Program-made: the position numbers and the translations under genes
Assembly (NCBI GenBank): GCA_965226245.1
Contig: CBDDCL010000013.1
Coordinates: forward strand, 12,177 to 76,176
Source of the DNA: CBDCYS01 sp965226245
Lineage (GTDB): Bacteria; Acidobacteriota; Terriglobia; Bryobacterales; UBA6623
Direction of reading: 5' to 3'
DNA length: 64,000 nucleotides
The notes under the pieces: generated by a model
The model's input: the letters and a program-made list of their open reading frames with translations, nothing else
What the model was told of the DNA's origin: nothing
Database searches by the model: none
Part shown: piece after piece, positions 1 to 9,282 of the stretch
Position numbering within the stretch: the stretch's first letter is position 1
Layout of the letters: every line of letters begins with the position of its first letter

Positions 1-1
1 A

Positions 2-757
2 GGGAGACGCGAGGTCGAGCAAGCTCGAAAGGCTCTCGTCGAAGCGAACCTACGCCTGGTCGTCGCGGTCGCCAAGAAATATGCGAATCGGGGCTTGGAT
101 TTCCTGGACTTGCTTCAGGAAGGCAACCTGGGGTTGATGCGCGGGGCCGAGAAGTTCGATTACCGCCGGGGCTTCAAGTTTTCGACGTACGCCTACTGGT
201 GGATTCGGCAGGCGATCACGCGCTCTCTGTCAGATAAGTCGCGAACCATGCGCCTGCCGGTCCACATGAACGAACTGCTCAACAAGTTCCTGCGGGCTGT
301 TCGGCAGCTCGAAAGGGAGCTTTTCCGCCCGCCAACGAATGAAGAAATCGCACGGCGTATGGAGGTGACAGTCCAACAAGTCGAAACGCTGCGGTCGATC
401 TCCCGAGGCCCGCTTTCACTGGATACTCCCATTGGAGCGGACGGTGAATCGGTGCTGGGTGATGTGTTGAGGGACCAAGGGGCACTCTCGCCAATCCATG
501 GGGCGATCGAGTCGGACATTGGTGAGCAAACCGCTGGTGTGCTCAAGACTTTGTCTCCCAAGGAAGAGAAGGTGATCCGGATGCGTTTTGGAATTGGCTT
601 CGATCGGGACCGAACACTGGCAGAGATTGGTCGAGAGTTCGGGGTTACCCGGGAGCGGATCCGCCAGATCGAGGTGAAAGCTATGGGCAAGCTTCGGGAG
701 CCCCAGCGCGCGGGGCGGTTGCGTGCGCTAACGGCTGCCAGCCACGTCCCCATCTAG
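2..757 (+). CDS. RNA polymerase sigma-70 family factor, 5' truncated
   Basis: The frame is open from base 2, so the start lies before the window; a TTG at 95 is only an internal codon. The first visible residues (LRLVVAVAKKYANRGLDFLD) are region 2.1. Region 2.4/3.0 follows with WWIRQAITRSL and the LPVHM motif, then region 3, and region 4 with EEKVIRMRFGIG and a helix-turn-helix ending VTRERIRQIE. Such proteins direct core RNA polymerase to -10/-35 promoters. Regions 2 to 4 look like a primary (RpoD) or group 2 sigma; without region 1 I cannot tell which. The C-terminus is a little longer than in E. coli RpoD and ends HVPI. If the window is a plasmid, a group 2 sigma is more likely. Confidence 0.93.
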   Translation, partial: GRREVEQARKALVEANLRLVVAVAKKYANRGLDFLDLLQEGNLGLMRGAEKFDYRRGFKFSTYAYWWIRQAITRSLSDKSRTMRLPVHMNELLNKFLRAVRQLERELFRPPTNEEIARRMEVTVQQVETLRSISRGPLSLDTPIGADGESVLGDVLRDQGALSPIHGAIESDIGEQTAGVLKTLSPKEEKVIRMRFGIGFDRDRTLAEIGREFGVTRERIRQIEVKAMGKLREPQRAGRLRALTAASHVPI

Positions 758-868
758 CGATGAACGGGCATGGGTCGCTGAGAGTCACACTCGCGGCGGA
801 GGCCCGGGTCAGGGGTCACTTGTGGCATTTGTCAGAGCTTATGGACGCCTGATACGTTAACCGTCGTC

Positions 869-1159
869 ATGGCTAAATGCACAGTTAAGAACGATCGACT
901 TGTGATCATCGAAGAGATTACCAGCTATGGCGACATTCGAATAGAGCGCCGTGGAGATAATTGGAACGCTACCCCACGCCAACAAGGATTCGGGAGCGGG
1001 TGGGCTCCCACTCGCTGTGGAGCTGTCTGGAAGTTCCTGTCTCAAATCATGGGCGATACGGATCAATCGCGGTCCATCTACGATGACGCTGCAGCGGCAA
1101 TCGTTGAACAGTTCCCAGAAGACTCCCCATCTCCACGCCAAGACCTCACTACCAGGTAG
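869..1159 (+). CDS. hypothetical protein, 96 aa, doubtful
   Basis: Begins MAKCTVKNDRLVIIEE and ends PRQDLTTR; mixed charge, no membrane segment, no motif I recognise. There is no clear Shine-Dalgarno before the ATG, and ORFs on other frames cover the same bases. It lies alone between the sigma factor and the terminase-like gene. Kept because its composition is protein-like, not because a function is visible. Confidence 0.25.
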   Translation: MAKCTVKNDRLVIIEEITSYGDIRIERRGDNWNATPRQQGFGSGWAPTRCGAVWKFLSQIMGDTDQSRSIYDDAAAAIVEQFPEDSPSPRQDLTTR

Positions 1160-1745
1160 TGCTCCGCTGGACATTTTCCGGGAACACCCGTGCGTGAGTT
1201 TCTGGGAGAAAAAGGAGTCTCTCGACCCCGGACAGGCCAATACAAATTGTGAAACAGCGAGAACCGCGGAGAGAGGGTACCGAGCAGATTGGTGTAAAAA
1301 TGTACGCTAAGACATCAAGAGCGGCCAGTAAGTGCTTTAAATAGAAGGTCTTGCGGAGTGTCCGTGCCAAGCTCTCGAATGCCATTTGGTGCTCAGGTTT
1401 TTCCCCCTTACCGCCGGGATGGTTTTGAGATCAGCTTGACCTAGAAAGCTCTCAATCTATTGGACTTGCTGGCGGGAACCTGAAGAGGGCCAGGTTCAGA
1501 ACAGCTCCGTTAGCGTACGATTTTCCCCGTTTCGTGAACTGACCCCGAAGAGAGTCAACAGGTCATCTCCCAGCCGTTCATTCTCCAAAAGAGCGACCCG
1601 GGTAAACGGTAAGGCTGTGGTAACTTGGGGTGGTGCAAGGTTCTACGGTTATGGCGCTTTTTTACAGCTTTACGAGGATGTTTGCGACTCATTTGTGAGG
1701 ATGAACATTACTCCTTAAGTTTGAGAGAGGGGTGAGTAGGTAAGC
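1160..1745. other. gene-less stretch before the terminase-like gene
   Basis: No convincing coding frame, RNA gene or repeat is seen. The last 25 bases hold a purine-rich ribosome-binding stretch (gagaggggtgag) ahead of the ATG at 1746, so the promoter of that gene should lie here. No clear -35/-10 pair stands out. Confidence 0.4.
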
Positions 1746-2360
1746 ATGCCACGTCGAAAGACGCCCAATATCGTTGTTGGTAAGAAAAGGTCCTGCCGTT
1801 CGATAAACGGTAAGGCAGTAAACGGTGAGGCTGACGGAACAAACAGTTTCCGGGGCAATCTCCTTAAGCGTTCCAACAAGAAGGTTGACTTTAGCAAGCG
1901 ACCATCGCCGTACAAGCCAGTTCCTGCAGGACAAAAACGGCGGGGTCGCAAGCCCACGCCTATTGATTGGGACAAGGTGACGGAGTTGGCTGCGGATCAC
2001 TGTACGGTGGAAGAAATTGCGGAGCACTTCGGTATTGCTAGGCAGTCGCTGGCCGCTAGACGGGAATTTCCTGCATACTATAAAAAAGGCTATCACGAAG
2101 GTAACATCAGCCTGCGGAGGCTTCAGTTTGCTATAGCAGAGTCGGGTAATCCCACTATGCTCATCTGGTTGGGTAAGCAGTGGCTGAATCAATCCGATCG
2201 TCCAGATCAGCGCATGTCCGGTCCCGATGGTGGTCCTATGCAGGTTCAGCAAGCGGACTTGTCTAAGCTCACTACCGACGAGTTGTTGCAGTTGCAAGCG
2301 CTGCTGAAGAAGTGTGGAGTTCCTCAAGTTCGGGCTCACAGGGACGCTGACCCTCAGTAA
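1746..2360 (+). CDS. phage terminase small-subunit-like DNA-binding protein
   Basis: 204 aa. The first 75 residues are basic (RRKTPN, KKRSCRS, GQKRRGRKP). A helix-turn-helix follows at about 76-105 (DKVTELAADHCTVEEIAEHF), then the stretch ESGNPTMLIWLGKQWLNQ at about 137-154. That pattern is typical of small terminase-like proteins of phages and integrated elements, which recognise phage DNA for packaging. No large terminase, portal or capsid gene follows, so this is an orphan or a remnant of an element that also supplied the nearby integrase. Start chosen because a purine-rich Shine-Dalgarno precedes the ATG. Confidence 0.6.
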   Translation: MPRRKTPNIVVGKKRSCRSINGKAVNGEADGTNSFRGNLLKRSNKKVDFSKRPSPYKPVPAGQKRRGRKPTPIDWDKVTELAADHCTVEEIAEHFGIARQSLAARREFPAYYKKGYHEGNISLRRLQFAIAESGNPTMLIWLGKQWLNQSDRPDQRMSGPDGGPMQVQQADLSKLTTDELLQLQALLKKCGVPQVRAHRDADPQ

Positions 2361-2483
2361 ATCGATTCAGCAGTGCGTTCAGACATTCGCTCGTTCGTTC
2401 GCTGCTTGCCGAAATAGAGTCCATCTTTCTGTTCATATCGGGCCCGGACGGACAATCTTGAAAAATCCGTGACATGGCGCCGA

Positions 2484-3422
2484 CTAGGGCAGCTGATGGG
2501 TTTCGACCTCGAGTCCCAGCCGATCACAGGGGGCGTCGTGGAGGTTCTGGCGGACGCCGAGGTAGCGTTCGGTGGTGAGGATGGAGGCGTGGCCCAGGGA
2601 GAGCTGGATCTGCTCGAGAGCGGCTTGGCCTTTGTGGGCGAGTTTCGCAAAGGTGCGCCGCAGGTCGTGGGGGGTGATCTTGACTCCGATCCGCTCGCCG
2701 TATTCCACCACCGTCTCGAACACCGACTGCGCCCTCATCGAGTCGTGGCTGATGCGGCCGCCCTTGTTGATGGCCCGCAGCACGCGGCCCCCGGAGGTGC
2801 CGGCGGCTTGTATCCATTCATCGAGCGCCGCTTTGGCCCAGGAGGGCATCGGAACAGTGCGGATGCGGCCGTGCTTGCCAACCAGATCGACGATCACCCA
2901 ACGCCCCTCGCGCTGCTCGATATCGGAGAGGTCGAGCTGGGCGAGTTCCCCGCGCCGCAGGCCGCAACCGAGCAGCAGACAAAGCAGCACACGGTCGCGT
3001 TTACCCTTCAGCGTCGAGCGGTCGGGAGCCTCCAGCAGCTCGAGGGCTTGCGGCCGGGTCAGCCAGTTCCCCGCCCTGACCCCCGAGCGTTTGGCGCCCT
3101 TGACCCGTCCGATCGCGGCGGCCATGGCGGGATCGAGCAAGGCGTTGTCGGCGGCCTCGATCGCCAGCTTTTTGAGGGCCGCCAGGCGCAGGTTGATCGA
3201 GGATGGGGCCAGTTCCCTGCCCTCCAGATCGGAACGATAGCGCTGCACCGTCGCCTTCGTGAAGCCACCCCCACCCGCCGCGGCTTGATACCAACCGAAA
3301 AACTCCCCCAGGGCGTGCTGATAGGCGCGGCGGGAGTGCTCGCTCGAGAGGCTGTCCAGGACCAGGGCGATGAGCGGACCGAAGTCTTTTGCAGCCCCCT
3401 CGACCAGCGCCCGCGTGCTCAT
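2484..3422 (-). CDS. tyrosine recombinase / phage-type integrase
   Basis: 312 aa from the ATG at 3422, which overlaps the stop of the upstream HNH gene by four bases (ATGA), so translation is probably coupled; 20 further upstream codons are open but less likely. The N-terminal core-binding (SAM-like) domain contains SSEHSRRAYQHALGEFFGWY. The catalytic domain shows the first Arg in GCGLRRGELAQLDL, the HxxR motif in TPHDLRRTFAKL, the second His in LGHASILTTERYLG, and the Tyr nucleophile in the same stretch. It cuts and rejoins DNA at attachment sites. With the HNH gene it looks like the integration module of a small mobile element; no attachment site was identified. Confidence 0.88.
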   Translation of the reverse strand: MSTRALVEGAAKDFGPLIALVLDSLSSEHSRRAYQHALGEFFGWYQAAAGGGGFTKATVQRYRSDLEGRELAPSSINLRLAALKKLAIEAADNALLDPAMAAAIGRVKGAKRSGVRAGNWLTRPQALELLEAPDRSTLKGKRDRVLLCLLLGCGLRRGELAQLDLSDIEQREGRWVIVDLVGKHGRIRTVPMPSWAKAALDEWIQAAGTSGGRVLRAINKGGRISHDSMRAQSVFETVVEYGERIGVKITPHDLRRTFAKLAHKGQAALEQIQLSLGHASILTTERYLGVRQNLHDAPCDRLGLEVETHQLP

Positions 3423-3793
3423 AGCCTCACGACGTCGGAGAACTGCAGCTGAGGCGCGGTGCCGGGGTGCTGCTCCCCCCACAACTCGACCAACGCCTCA
3501 GGGATCCAGCGGCTCATGCCTTGGAGGCGATGGAGCCGCGCGTGGCAGGCGGCGCAGAGGGTGATCAAGTTGTCGTAGGTATGCCGCGGATGGCGATGAT
3601 GGACCACCAGCCAGGCGCTGCCCCCGCAGACGCGGCACTGCTGGTGGTCGCGGGCGAGGATTTTCTCGCGCAGTCCCCCGAAGCGGGCCCGGGAGCGGGC
3701 GCGCCCCTGATAGCATCGCTGACACCAGCTCCCGCAAAACAGCTGGCAGCTGCCGCAGGGGCAGCAGAGGGGGATTTGGGGGTTAGGGGGCAT
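3419..3793 (-). CDS. HNH endonuclease
   Basis: 124 aa. A cysteine-rich N-terminus (CCPCGSCQLFCGSWCQRC) probably binds zinc. The HNH core follows: CRVCGG, then VVHHRHPRHTYDNLITLC and CAACH, that is paired CxxC ligands around the HH and N metal-binding residues. HNH enzymes nick or cut DNA using one divalent metal. The gene overlaps the downstream recombinase by four bases, so the two form one transcript and probably one mobile unit. The start codon lies inside a short inverted repeat (3793-3810), suggesting translational or transcriptional control. Confidence 0.82.
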   Translation of the reverse strand: MPPNPQIPLCCPCGSCQLFCGSWCQRCYQGRARSRARFGGLREKILARDHQQCRVCGGSAWLVVHHRHPRHTYDNLITLCAACHARLHRLQGMSRWIPEALVELWGEQHPGTAPQLQFSDVVRL

Positions 3794-3852
3794 AGGCTAC
3801 CTATAGCCTACCATAAGGTTGATTATCATAGGTGATTTTACGCTCCGTAAAA
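3793..3852 (-). promoter_or_regulatory. paired inverted repeats before the HNH-integrase genes
   Basis: TAGGCTA at 3793-3799 is mirrored by TAGCCTA at 3804-3810, touching the HNH start codon. A second hairpin, TTTTACG-ctc-CGTAAAA, lies at 3836-3852. The surroundings are AT-rich compared with neighbouring genes, so this is the likely promoter/operator of the pair. The regulator is unknown. Confidence 0.45.
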
Positions 3853-4027
3853 ATCTCATTACGCACAACTGTGTGTTAACGTACAGCAAGTAAGGAAAAC
3901 CCTCCTGCCGCCACAACCCCATTCGTTGCTTCACCTTCCCCGCACCATCGAGGAACTCCGCCGGCTCCAGGTCCCCGTCCTCGACCGTGCCGTGATCGAA
4001 AAACTCGATGCGCCAATATCGAGGCAA
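3797..4027 (-). CDS. hypothetical protein, 76 aa, doubtful
   Basis: Begins MPRYWRIEFFDHGTVEDGD and is acidic at first, then hydrophobic. It ends 3 bases before the HNH start and runs in the same direction, so it could be the first gene of that operon. The second half covers the inverted repeats at 3793-3852, which argues that only the N-terminal part, if any, derives from a real protein. No family recognised. Confidence 0.2.
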   Translation of the reverse strand: MPRYWRIEFFDHGTVEDGDLEPAEFLDGAGKVKQRMGLWRQEGFPYLLYVNTQLCVMRFLRSVKSPMIINLMVGYR

Positions 4028-4122
4028 GGACCAACCAATTGGGAGCAGATGACAAAAACCCTTCCTGAACGGGGGTGGATCACAACGTTTCGATCTACGG
4101 CTTTAACTGGGGGGATCGACTT

Positions 4123-4439
4123 TATGGCCCGACTGACTGATCAGGAACAACAAGAGATCATCCACTTTATCGAAGCTGATAAATCCCTGCCGGACAAGTG
4201 TCGTTTTTGCTCTTCCAGGACAAGCCCGAGGTCGTGTTGGTCTGGAAAGACAAGACCAACGAAGTATGCAGCACGGTGCTGCCATTTCAGACCATCGAGC
4301 GGGTTGACGAACCACGGGCCAAAGCCACAGCGGACACCGCATTACGAGGTGACCTGTTCGCGACAGATGTGCGCGGCCGACAGCTTAAAGGTTGGACAGC
4401 GATGCTTACCGGAAGCTCAACTTCGAAGATTAACAGGTT
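4123..4439 (+). pseudogene. N-terminal remnant of a DNA methyltransferase, frameshifted
   Basis: Frame 1 reads MARLTDQEQQEIIHFIEADK and LPDKCRF up to about 4206. The sense then continues one frame over, with FLLFQDKPEVVLVWKDKTNE and later VLPFQTIERVDEPRA, to RGRQLKGWTAML near 4410. From memory this resembles the N-terminus of large site-specific (type III-like) adenine methyltransferases, where the next block is a catalytic DPPF region; that part is missing. So it is a frameshifted and truncated gene fragment. It ends just before the YhaO-like gene, so the cassette at 4445 seems to have been joined to a broken restriction-modification gene. Family assignment is inference. Confidence 0.5.
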
Positions 4440-4444
4440 GACCA

Positions 4445-5707
4445 ATGACCTTCCGATTCATTCATACTGCGGATGTTCATCTAGATTCTCCCCTCCTGTC
4501 TTTGGCGCTCAAAGAGCCCGATGCAGCGGAGGTCGTTGCTAACGCTACACGCCAGACCTTCGCCAAGACCGTCGATCTATGCCTGGACGAACGTGTCGAT
4601 GCGTTTCTGATTGCCGGCGATCTCTATGATGGTGAACTGCGCAGCATGAAGACTGCCGCCTTCTTCACGAATGAGATGCGCCGGCTTACCGCGGCGGGCA
4701 TCAAAGTGTTTCTAGTGCGCGGCAACCATGACGCCGAGTCGGTGATCACAAAACACCTGGACTTGCCCGACGGCGTCCATGTGTTTTCAAAGGCGGGGGA
4801 GGCGGTCTCGTTTGAGAGCGAAGATATCGTCCTCCACGGGATGAGCTTTGCTAAACCCCAGGCACCGCGTAGCTTTCTGCCACACTACAAGCCGCCAACC
4901 GACGGCGCGATCAATATTGGTCTGCTGCATACAAGCCTTGCGGGCTCTACCGAGCACGATGTTTATGCACCTTGCAGCCTCCAAGACCTCGTTAATCAGG
5001 GTTATGACTACTGGGCACTGGGGCATATCCACAAGCGTGAGGTTCACTCGGACGCCTCACGAGCGGTCGTAATGTCCGGCATTCCTCAGGGCCGTCATAT
5101 AAACGAGGCGGGCCCGAAGTCTGTCACCTATGTGGAAATCGGCAGTGACCGGCGCGCCCGGATCGAGGACCGCTGCACTAGTGTTGTGCAATTCGAGCGC
5201 GTCGGTGTCGACATTTCAGGCGTCGTCGACTGGCGCGGCATCATTGACAGCGCCGAGACGGCACTTGGCACAGTCTTCGACGGTACGTCGACAGACCATA
5301 TGATTGCGCGAGTTCGACTTTCTGGTGTCACACCACTGGCCGCACGCTTGCGCCGGGACGGCGATGTGCTCATTGAGGAACTTCGCGAAGCCGGGCGCCG
5401 TAGCGGAGCGACGTTTATCGAGAGCGTCGTCAATGAGTCGACACTCGAGGCGGTTGAATCGAAATCGGCGATCACTGATCCAATTATGAAGCTGCGGAAC
5501 CTGATCCGTGGCGACGGGGTTGATCGGTCAACGGCGGCAGCGCGAACGAAAGAACTGCTGGAGGATCTTCAAAGAAAACTTCCGCCAAAGCTGCGCGACC
5601 GGTTCGAGGTCGGGCCTGAGCAACATGACAGCCTGATCGAAGACTACCTCAGAGATGGTGCGGAAGACGTGCTCGCGAGGCTTGCCGTTGCCGGGGAGAG
5701 GGAGTGA
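4445..5707 (+). CDS. YhaO/SbcD-like metallophosphoesterase (Mre11-type nuclease)
   Basis: 420 aa. Calcineurin-type motifs in order: DVH at 10-12, GDLYD near 59, GNHD at 93-96, LLHT near 160, GHIH at 193-196. These are the metal ligands of the Mre11/SbcD fold, which hydrolyses DNA ends using two Mn ions. The rest is a C-terminal helical part, as in YhaO/SbcD partners that dock on the ATPase. The stop overlaps the ATG of the next gene by one base (TGATG), so the nuclease and the Rad50-like ATPase are made together. It opens a four-gene same-strand cassette. All catalytic residues are present, so activity is expected. Confidence 0.9.
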   Translation: MTFRFIHTADVHLDSPLLSLALKEPDAAEVVANATRQTFAKTVDLCLDERVDAFLIAGDLYDGELRSMKTAAFFTNEMRRLTAAGIKVFLVRGNHDAESVITKHLDLPDGVHVFSKAGEAVSFESEDIVLHGMSFAKPQAPRSFLPHYKPPTDGAINIGLLHTSLAGSTEHDVYAPCSLQDLVNQGYDYWALGHIHKREVHSDASRAVVMSGIPQGRHINEAGPKSVTYVEIGSDRRARIEDRCTSVVQFERVGVDISGVVDWRGIIDSAETALGTVFDGTSTDHMIARVRLSGVTPLAARLRRDGDVLIEELREAGRRSGATFIESVVNESTLEAVESKSAITDPIMKLRNLIRGDGVDRSTAAARTKELLEDLQRKLPPKLRDRFEVGPEQHDSLIEDYLRDGAEDVLARLAVAGERE

Positions 5708-8700
5708 TGCGGTTCGAGCGGATTGATCTCGACCGGCATGGGTGCTTTACCGGGCACACGATTACGCTTGGTCTCGCCACGTCCAACAGCGATTTTCATA
5801 TCGTCTACGGACCGAATGAAGCAGGGAAATCAACTTTGCGCGATGCATGCATTGATTTCCTTTATGGCTTCCCGAACCGAACCGAATATGATTTCATCCA
5901 CGCCCCTGACATTTTGCAAGTCGGCGCGGCGGTGAGCACCGCCAGCGCTCACTATGAAGCCCGCCGTATCAAACGCAAGTCTAATAACTTCTTGAGCCTC
6001 GACGGCAATCTGAACTCTGACGCCGGGCTCAAAGCCGTCCTCGGCGATGTTTCTCGTGCCGGGTTTGAACAGATGTTCTCACTCAATGACGATTCAATCG
6101 AAGCGGGCGGCGAGGGGATTTTGCGCAGCGAGGGTGATCTCGGCGTACTGCTGTTTTCCGCAGCGTCTGGGTTGTCATCCTTAAGCGCCGGACTCAAAAG
6201 CATTCAGGCTCAAGCAGACCAGTTTTACAAGAAGTCCGCGCGTATTTTACAGCTAACACAACTAAAAGATGAACTGCGAGATATCGAGATTCGGCTTCAG
6301 AATAGCGATGTGCTGGTGAGCGCTTATGTGAAGCTGAGAGAAGACGAAGCTTCCACTAGACAACGTCATGCCGACGCAAAGTCGGAACGAGATGGAAATG
6401 CGCATCGCATGGACGAACTCCAAGCCATCCTTGATGCCGTCGATCCCTGGCGCGAACTACAAAAGCACGAAAGAAAACTCGCGCCGCTTGCCGACGCGCC
6501 CGCTGTCCCTGAAGGGTGGCTCGCGGAAGCTGAAGGATTTGTGGCGGCAGAGGCATCCGCACGTCGGGCTCTTGATGAAAACCGGCGCGCGGCTGAACGC
6601 GCGGGCGCCAAGCGCGATGCCATTGACATCGACGAAACAGCGCTTGAGATCGCGCGAGCGGTCAAACGCATAATTGAAGATATGCTGGAGGCGCGGTTCC
6701 GAACGTCAGCCGACATCGAGAACCGGCGTCACGAATTGCGAACTATTGAGGGAGACATTGCGGCGCTTCTTAAACGACTCGGACGAGCCGACGAGGACGA
6801 CCCACAACAGTTCATCTTGCCTGCGTCTGCCAGGGGTCAGATCCGCGAACTTCTGGAGCAGCGCAGCGGACTTGACGCAGCCGAACAGTCGGCTCGCGAA
6901 GAGTGGGAAACTGCGGAAGAGCGGCGAAAGAAGGCGGAAGGGGTAGTCAAACAGATGGGCGATGTTGGCGACCTCACCGCGTTTGCTCAGGCTATCGACG
7001 CAGTGCGGGACAACGCTGACGGGCGAAGCTTCGACGAAATATCTCGCCAGTGCGCCACGCTGGAAGGGGAATTGGACGAGTCAATCGGAGGTTTGACACC
7101 TTGGCGTGGCGACCATGCGGCACTTATGGCCACCAGAATACCTGGTGATGATGATGTGCAGCCCTTAAAAAGAGAAGCCCGCGATGTTGAAGCGGCGCGC
7201 ATCAAACTTGACAATGAAATTGAGCGTCTCAAGGATGAGCAGGTAGCAGTGAACGCCGAAATTGGCTCATTGGGTAGGAGAGCGGGCGTAGTCGATGACG
7301 CGGAGGCGCAAGGTGTGCGCGCCGCACGAGACGCCGCGTGGATTCTACACCGCGATGGTCTTGATTCCGATCCGCCGCGCACCTTCGTTGCGCTACGCGA
7401 AAGCGCCAATTCTTTCGAAGTGGCTATGGTCGAAGACGACAAGGTCGCTGCGGCGCGTCTTTCCCTGACTTCGGAACTCGCGGATTTGCGGCGAGCACAA
7501 ACGGCGCGCGCAAAATGCGAAGCGGGCTTGGCTCACGCGATGGAGAAGTTGGAAGATCTTAAAAGACGCGAAACCGCCCATGCGGAGGCTACCGTGGCGT
7601 TCTTGATCAAACTAGGTTTGCCGTCCGTAGTCGAACTCAATGCTATCGATATGTGGCTCGGACGCTTGGAAGCCGCACGTGCAAAGCAGCGCGGGTTCGC
7701 CAAGGCGGCGCAGAGGCAGGCGGAAGCCAAGACCCGGTACGAAGACGCGATCAGCGCGGTCGACTCTGCCATGGCGGGGGTCGGTCTCACCATTGACGGA
7801 CTTGATTGGCGCGCCAAGTTGAAGCGCTGCGACGATACGATTGCCGATTGGCATAAAAACAATAGAAGGAAGGCGGTGGCCGATGACGCCTACAACGACG
7901 CGGTCAAGGAAAGCACGCGGCGCCAAAAGGCTCATCAGCGGTCCAAAGGCGCTCGGGCCCAGTGGAGCGCAAGCTGGTCGGCGGCGCTAGGCACCACATG
8001 GATTGGTGACGCGAAGCCGGCCGCCGTCAAAGAGGTTCTTCGAGAGATCGACGCACTGACCGGCGAGTTAGAGAAAGCGAACGGTCTCCGTGGACGGATC
8101 GACGCGATGACGGCGGACCGTACGGCATATAGCACGGAGGTCAAGCGTCTCGCCACTGTAGCCGGGGAGGCCTATGACGACAGTGACCCTCTCAGCGTTG
8201 CTGATCGGCTTCGTGCTCGTGTTGCAGCGGCTGAAGAGGCTGATCGCGTGCGCAGAGGCTGCGAAGAGGAACTGAAAAACGCCGAAGAGCGGCTCGGCGC
8301 TGCGCAAGAAGAGGTGGATAGGTTTTCCAGGCGTATTGCTGAAATGCGCGCCGTCGTGTCGGTGGAGAGTTTTGAAGGACTAATCGGCGAAATGCGACGG
8401 TCGGAAGAGAAAAAACGCATCGAGTCGAGAATCGCACAACTGCAAAAGACGCTGCAGAAAGGTTTGAAGGTCGCGAGTGTCGCCGAGGCTCATGCAAAGC
8501 TCGAAAAAAATGTGCCGGACCAGGATGCTTTTGATGCGATTCACACGGAGCAAGACGCGTTGGCGCGCGGCAAATCTGATGAGGATGACCACGTCACGGC
8601 GCTTTTCCATGAGTGGAAGACTGCTGAGGGCATGCTCTCCACTATTGGTGCTGATGATGAGGCGGCGCGACTTGAGGTGCGGCGTAGGACGCTGCTCCTC

Positions 8701-9282
8701 GAAATCGAGCGGGAGTCACATGCCTTCATGCGATTATCGGCAGGTGTCATGCTCGTGAATGAAGCGCTCCGTGTCTACCGCGAAACCCATCGCAGCTCAA
8801 TGATGGAGAAGGCGAGCGATGCTTTCGTGCGCATCACCCGCGGAGCGTTCCGAGCACTGGCCGCCGCGCCCGGGAAGAATACCGAAGTGCTAGTTGGCAT
8901 TCGGGCTGACGGCTCATCTATCGTTGCCAGCAAGATGTCGCGGGGAACGCGGTTTCAATTGTATTTGGCTCTGCGCATCGCGGGTTACGAAGAATTCTCA
9001 AAATATCGCGAGACCCTCCCATTCTTCGCGGACTCCGTGCTCGAGCCGTTCGACGATGATCGATCTGGTGAGACATTCTCATTGCTCCATGAGATGTCCA
9101 AGCGCGGTCAGGTGGTTTACCTCACCCATCACCGACATCTCTGCGAAATTGCGAAATCGGTGTGTGGTGACGGTGTCGCTATTCATGAATTGCCCGATCT
9201 GGGGATCAGCAAAGCCCATGCCGGAACAAATCCTCGACACACCAGAGAACGTAGCGCAGGTGATCATGCACGGACCGCCTAA
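5707..9282 (+). CDS. YhaN/SbcC-like Rad50-type ATPase
   Basis: 1191 aa; the ATG at 5707 is preferred to the GTG one codon earlier. Walker A GPNEAGKST lies at about 35-43 after an N-terminal beta segment. A very long charged coiled-coil region follows (about 170-1040, rich in Glu, Arg and Ala). Near the C-terminus is a signature-like MSRGTRFQLYLALRI, then the Walker B region LPFFADSVLEPFDD with D near 1110, and LTHH as switch histidines. The second acidic Walker B residue is Ser here (ADS). No zinc-hook CxxC is obvious in mid-coil, as in YhaN rather than SbcC. It should pair with the upstream nuclease as a DNA-end-sensing complex. The C-terminus overlaps the DprA-like gene by 17-65 bases. Confidence 0.9.
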   Translation: MRFERIDLDRHGCFTGHTITLGLATSNSDFHIVYGPNEAGKSTLRDACIDFLYGFPNRTEYDFIHAPDILQVGAAVSTASAHYEARRIKRKSNNFLSLDGNLNSDAGLKAVLGDVSRAGFEQMFSLNDDSIEAGGEGILRSEGDLGVLLFSAASGLSSLSAGLKSIQAQADQFYKKSARILQLTQLKDELRDIEIRLQNSDVLVSAYVKLREDEASTRQRHADAKSERDGNAHRMDELQAILDAVDPWRELQKHERKLAPLADAPAVPEGWLAEAEGFVAAEASARRALDENRRAAERAGAKRDAIDIDETALEIARAVKRIIEDMLEARFRTSADIENRRHELRTIEGDIAALLKRLGRADEDDPQQFILPASARGQIRELLEQRSGLDAAEQSAREEWETAEERRKKAEGVVKQMGDVGDLTAFAQAIDAVRDNADGRSFDEISRQCATLEGELDESIGGLTPWRGDHAALMATRIPGDDDVQPLKREARDVEAARIKLDNEIERLKDEQVAVNAEIGSLGRRAGVVDDAEAQGVRAARDAAWILHRDGLDSDPPRTFVALRESANSFEVAMVEDDKVAAARLSLTSELADLRRAQTARAKCEAGLAHAMEKLEDLKRRETAHAEATVAFLIKLGLPSVVELNAIDMWLGRLEAARAKQRGFAKAAQRQAEAKTRYEDAISAVDSAMAGVGLTIDGLDWRAKLKRCDDTIADWHKNNRRKAVADDAYNDAVKESTRRQKAHQRSKGARAQWSASWSAALGTTWIGDAKPAAVKEVLREIDALTGELEKANGLRGRIDAMTADRTAYSTEVKRLATVAGEAYDDSDPLSVADRLRARVAAAEEADRVRRGCEEELKNAEERLGAAQEEVDRFSRRIAEMRAVVSVESFEGLIGEMRRSEEKKRIESRIAQLQKTLQKGLKVASVAEAHAKLEKNVPDQDAFDAIHTEQDALARGKSDEDDHVTALFHEWKTAEGMLSTIGADDEAARLEVRRRTLLLEIERESHAFMRLSAGVMLVNEALRVYRETHRSSMMEKASDAFVRITRGAFRALAAAPGKNTEVLVGIRADGSSIVASKMSRGTRFQLYLALRIAGYEEFSKYRETLPFFADSVLEPFDDDRSGETFSLLHEMSKRGQVVYLTHHRHLCEIAKSVCGDGVAIHELPDLGISKAHAGTNPRHTRERSAGDHARTA

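Noticed and set aside
2469..3452. 327-codon ORF on the plus strand
   Set aside because: Antisense shadow of the integrase, which has all its catalytic residues.
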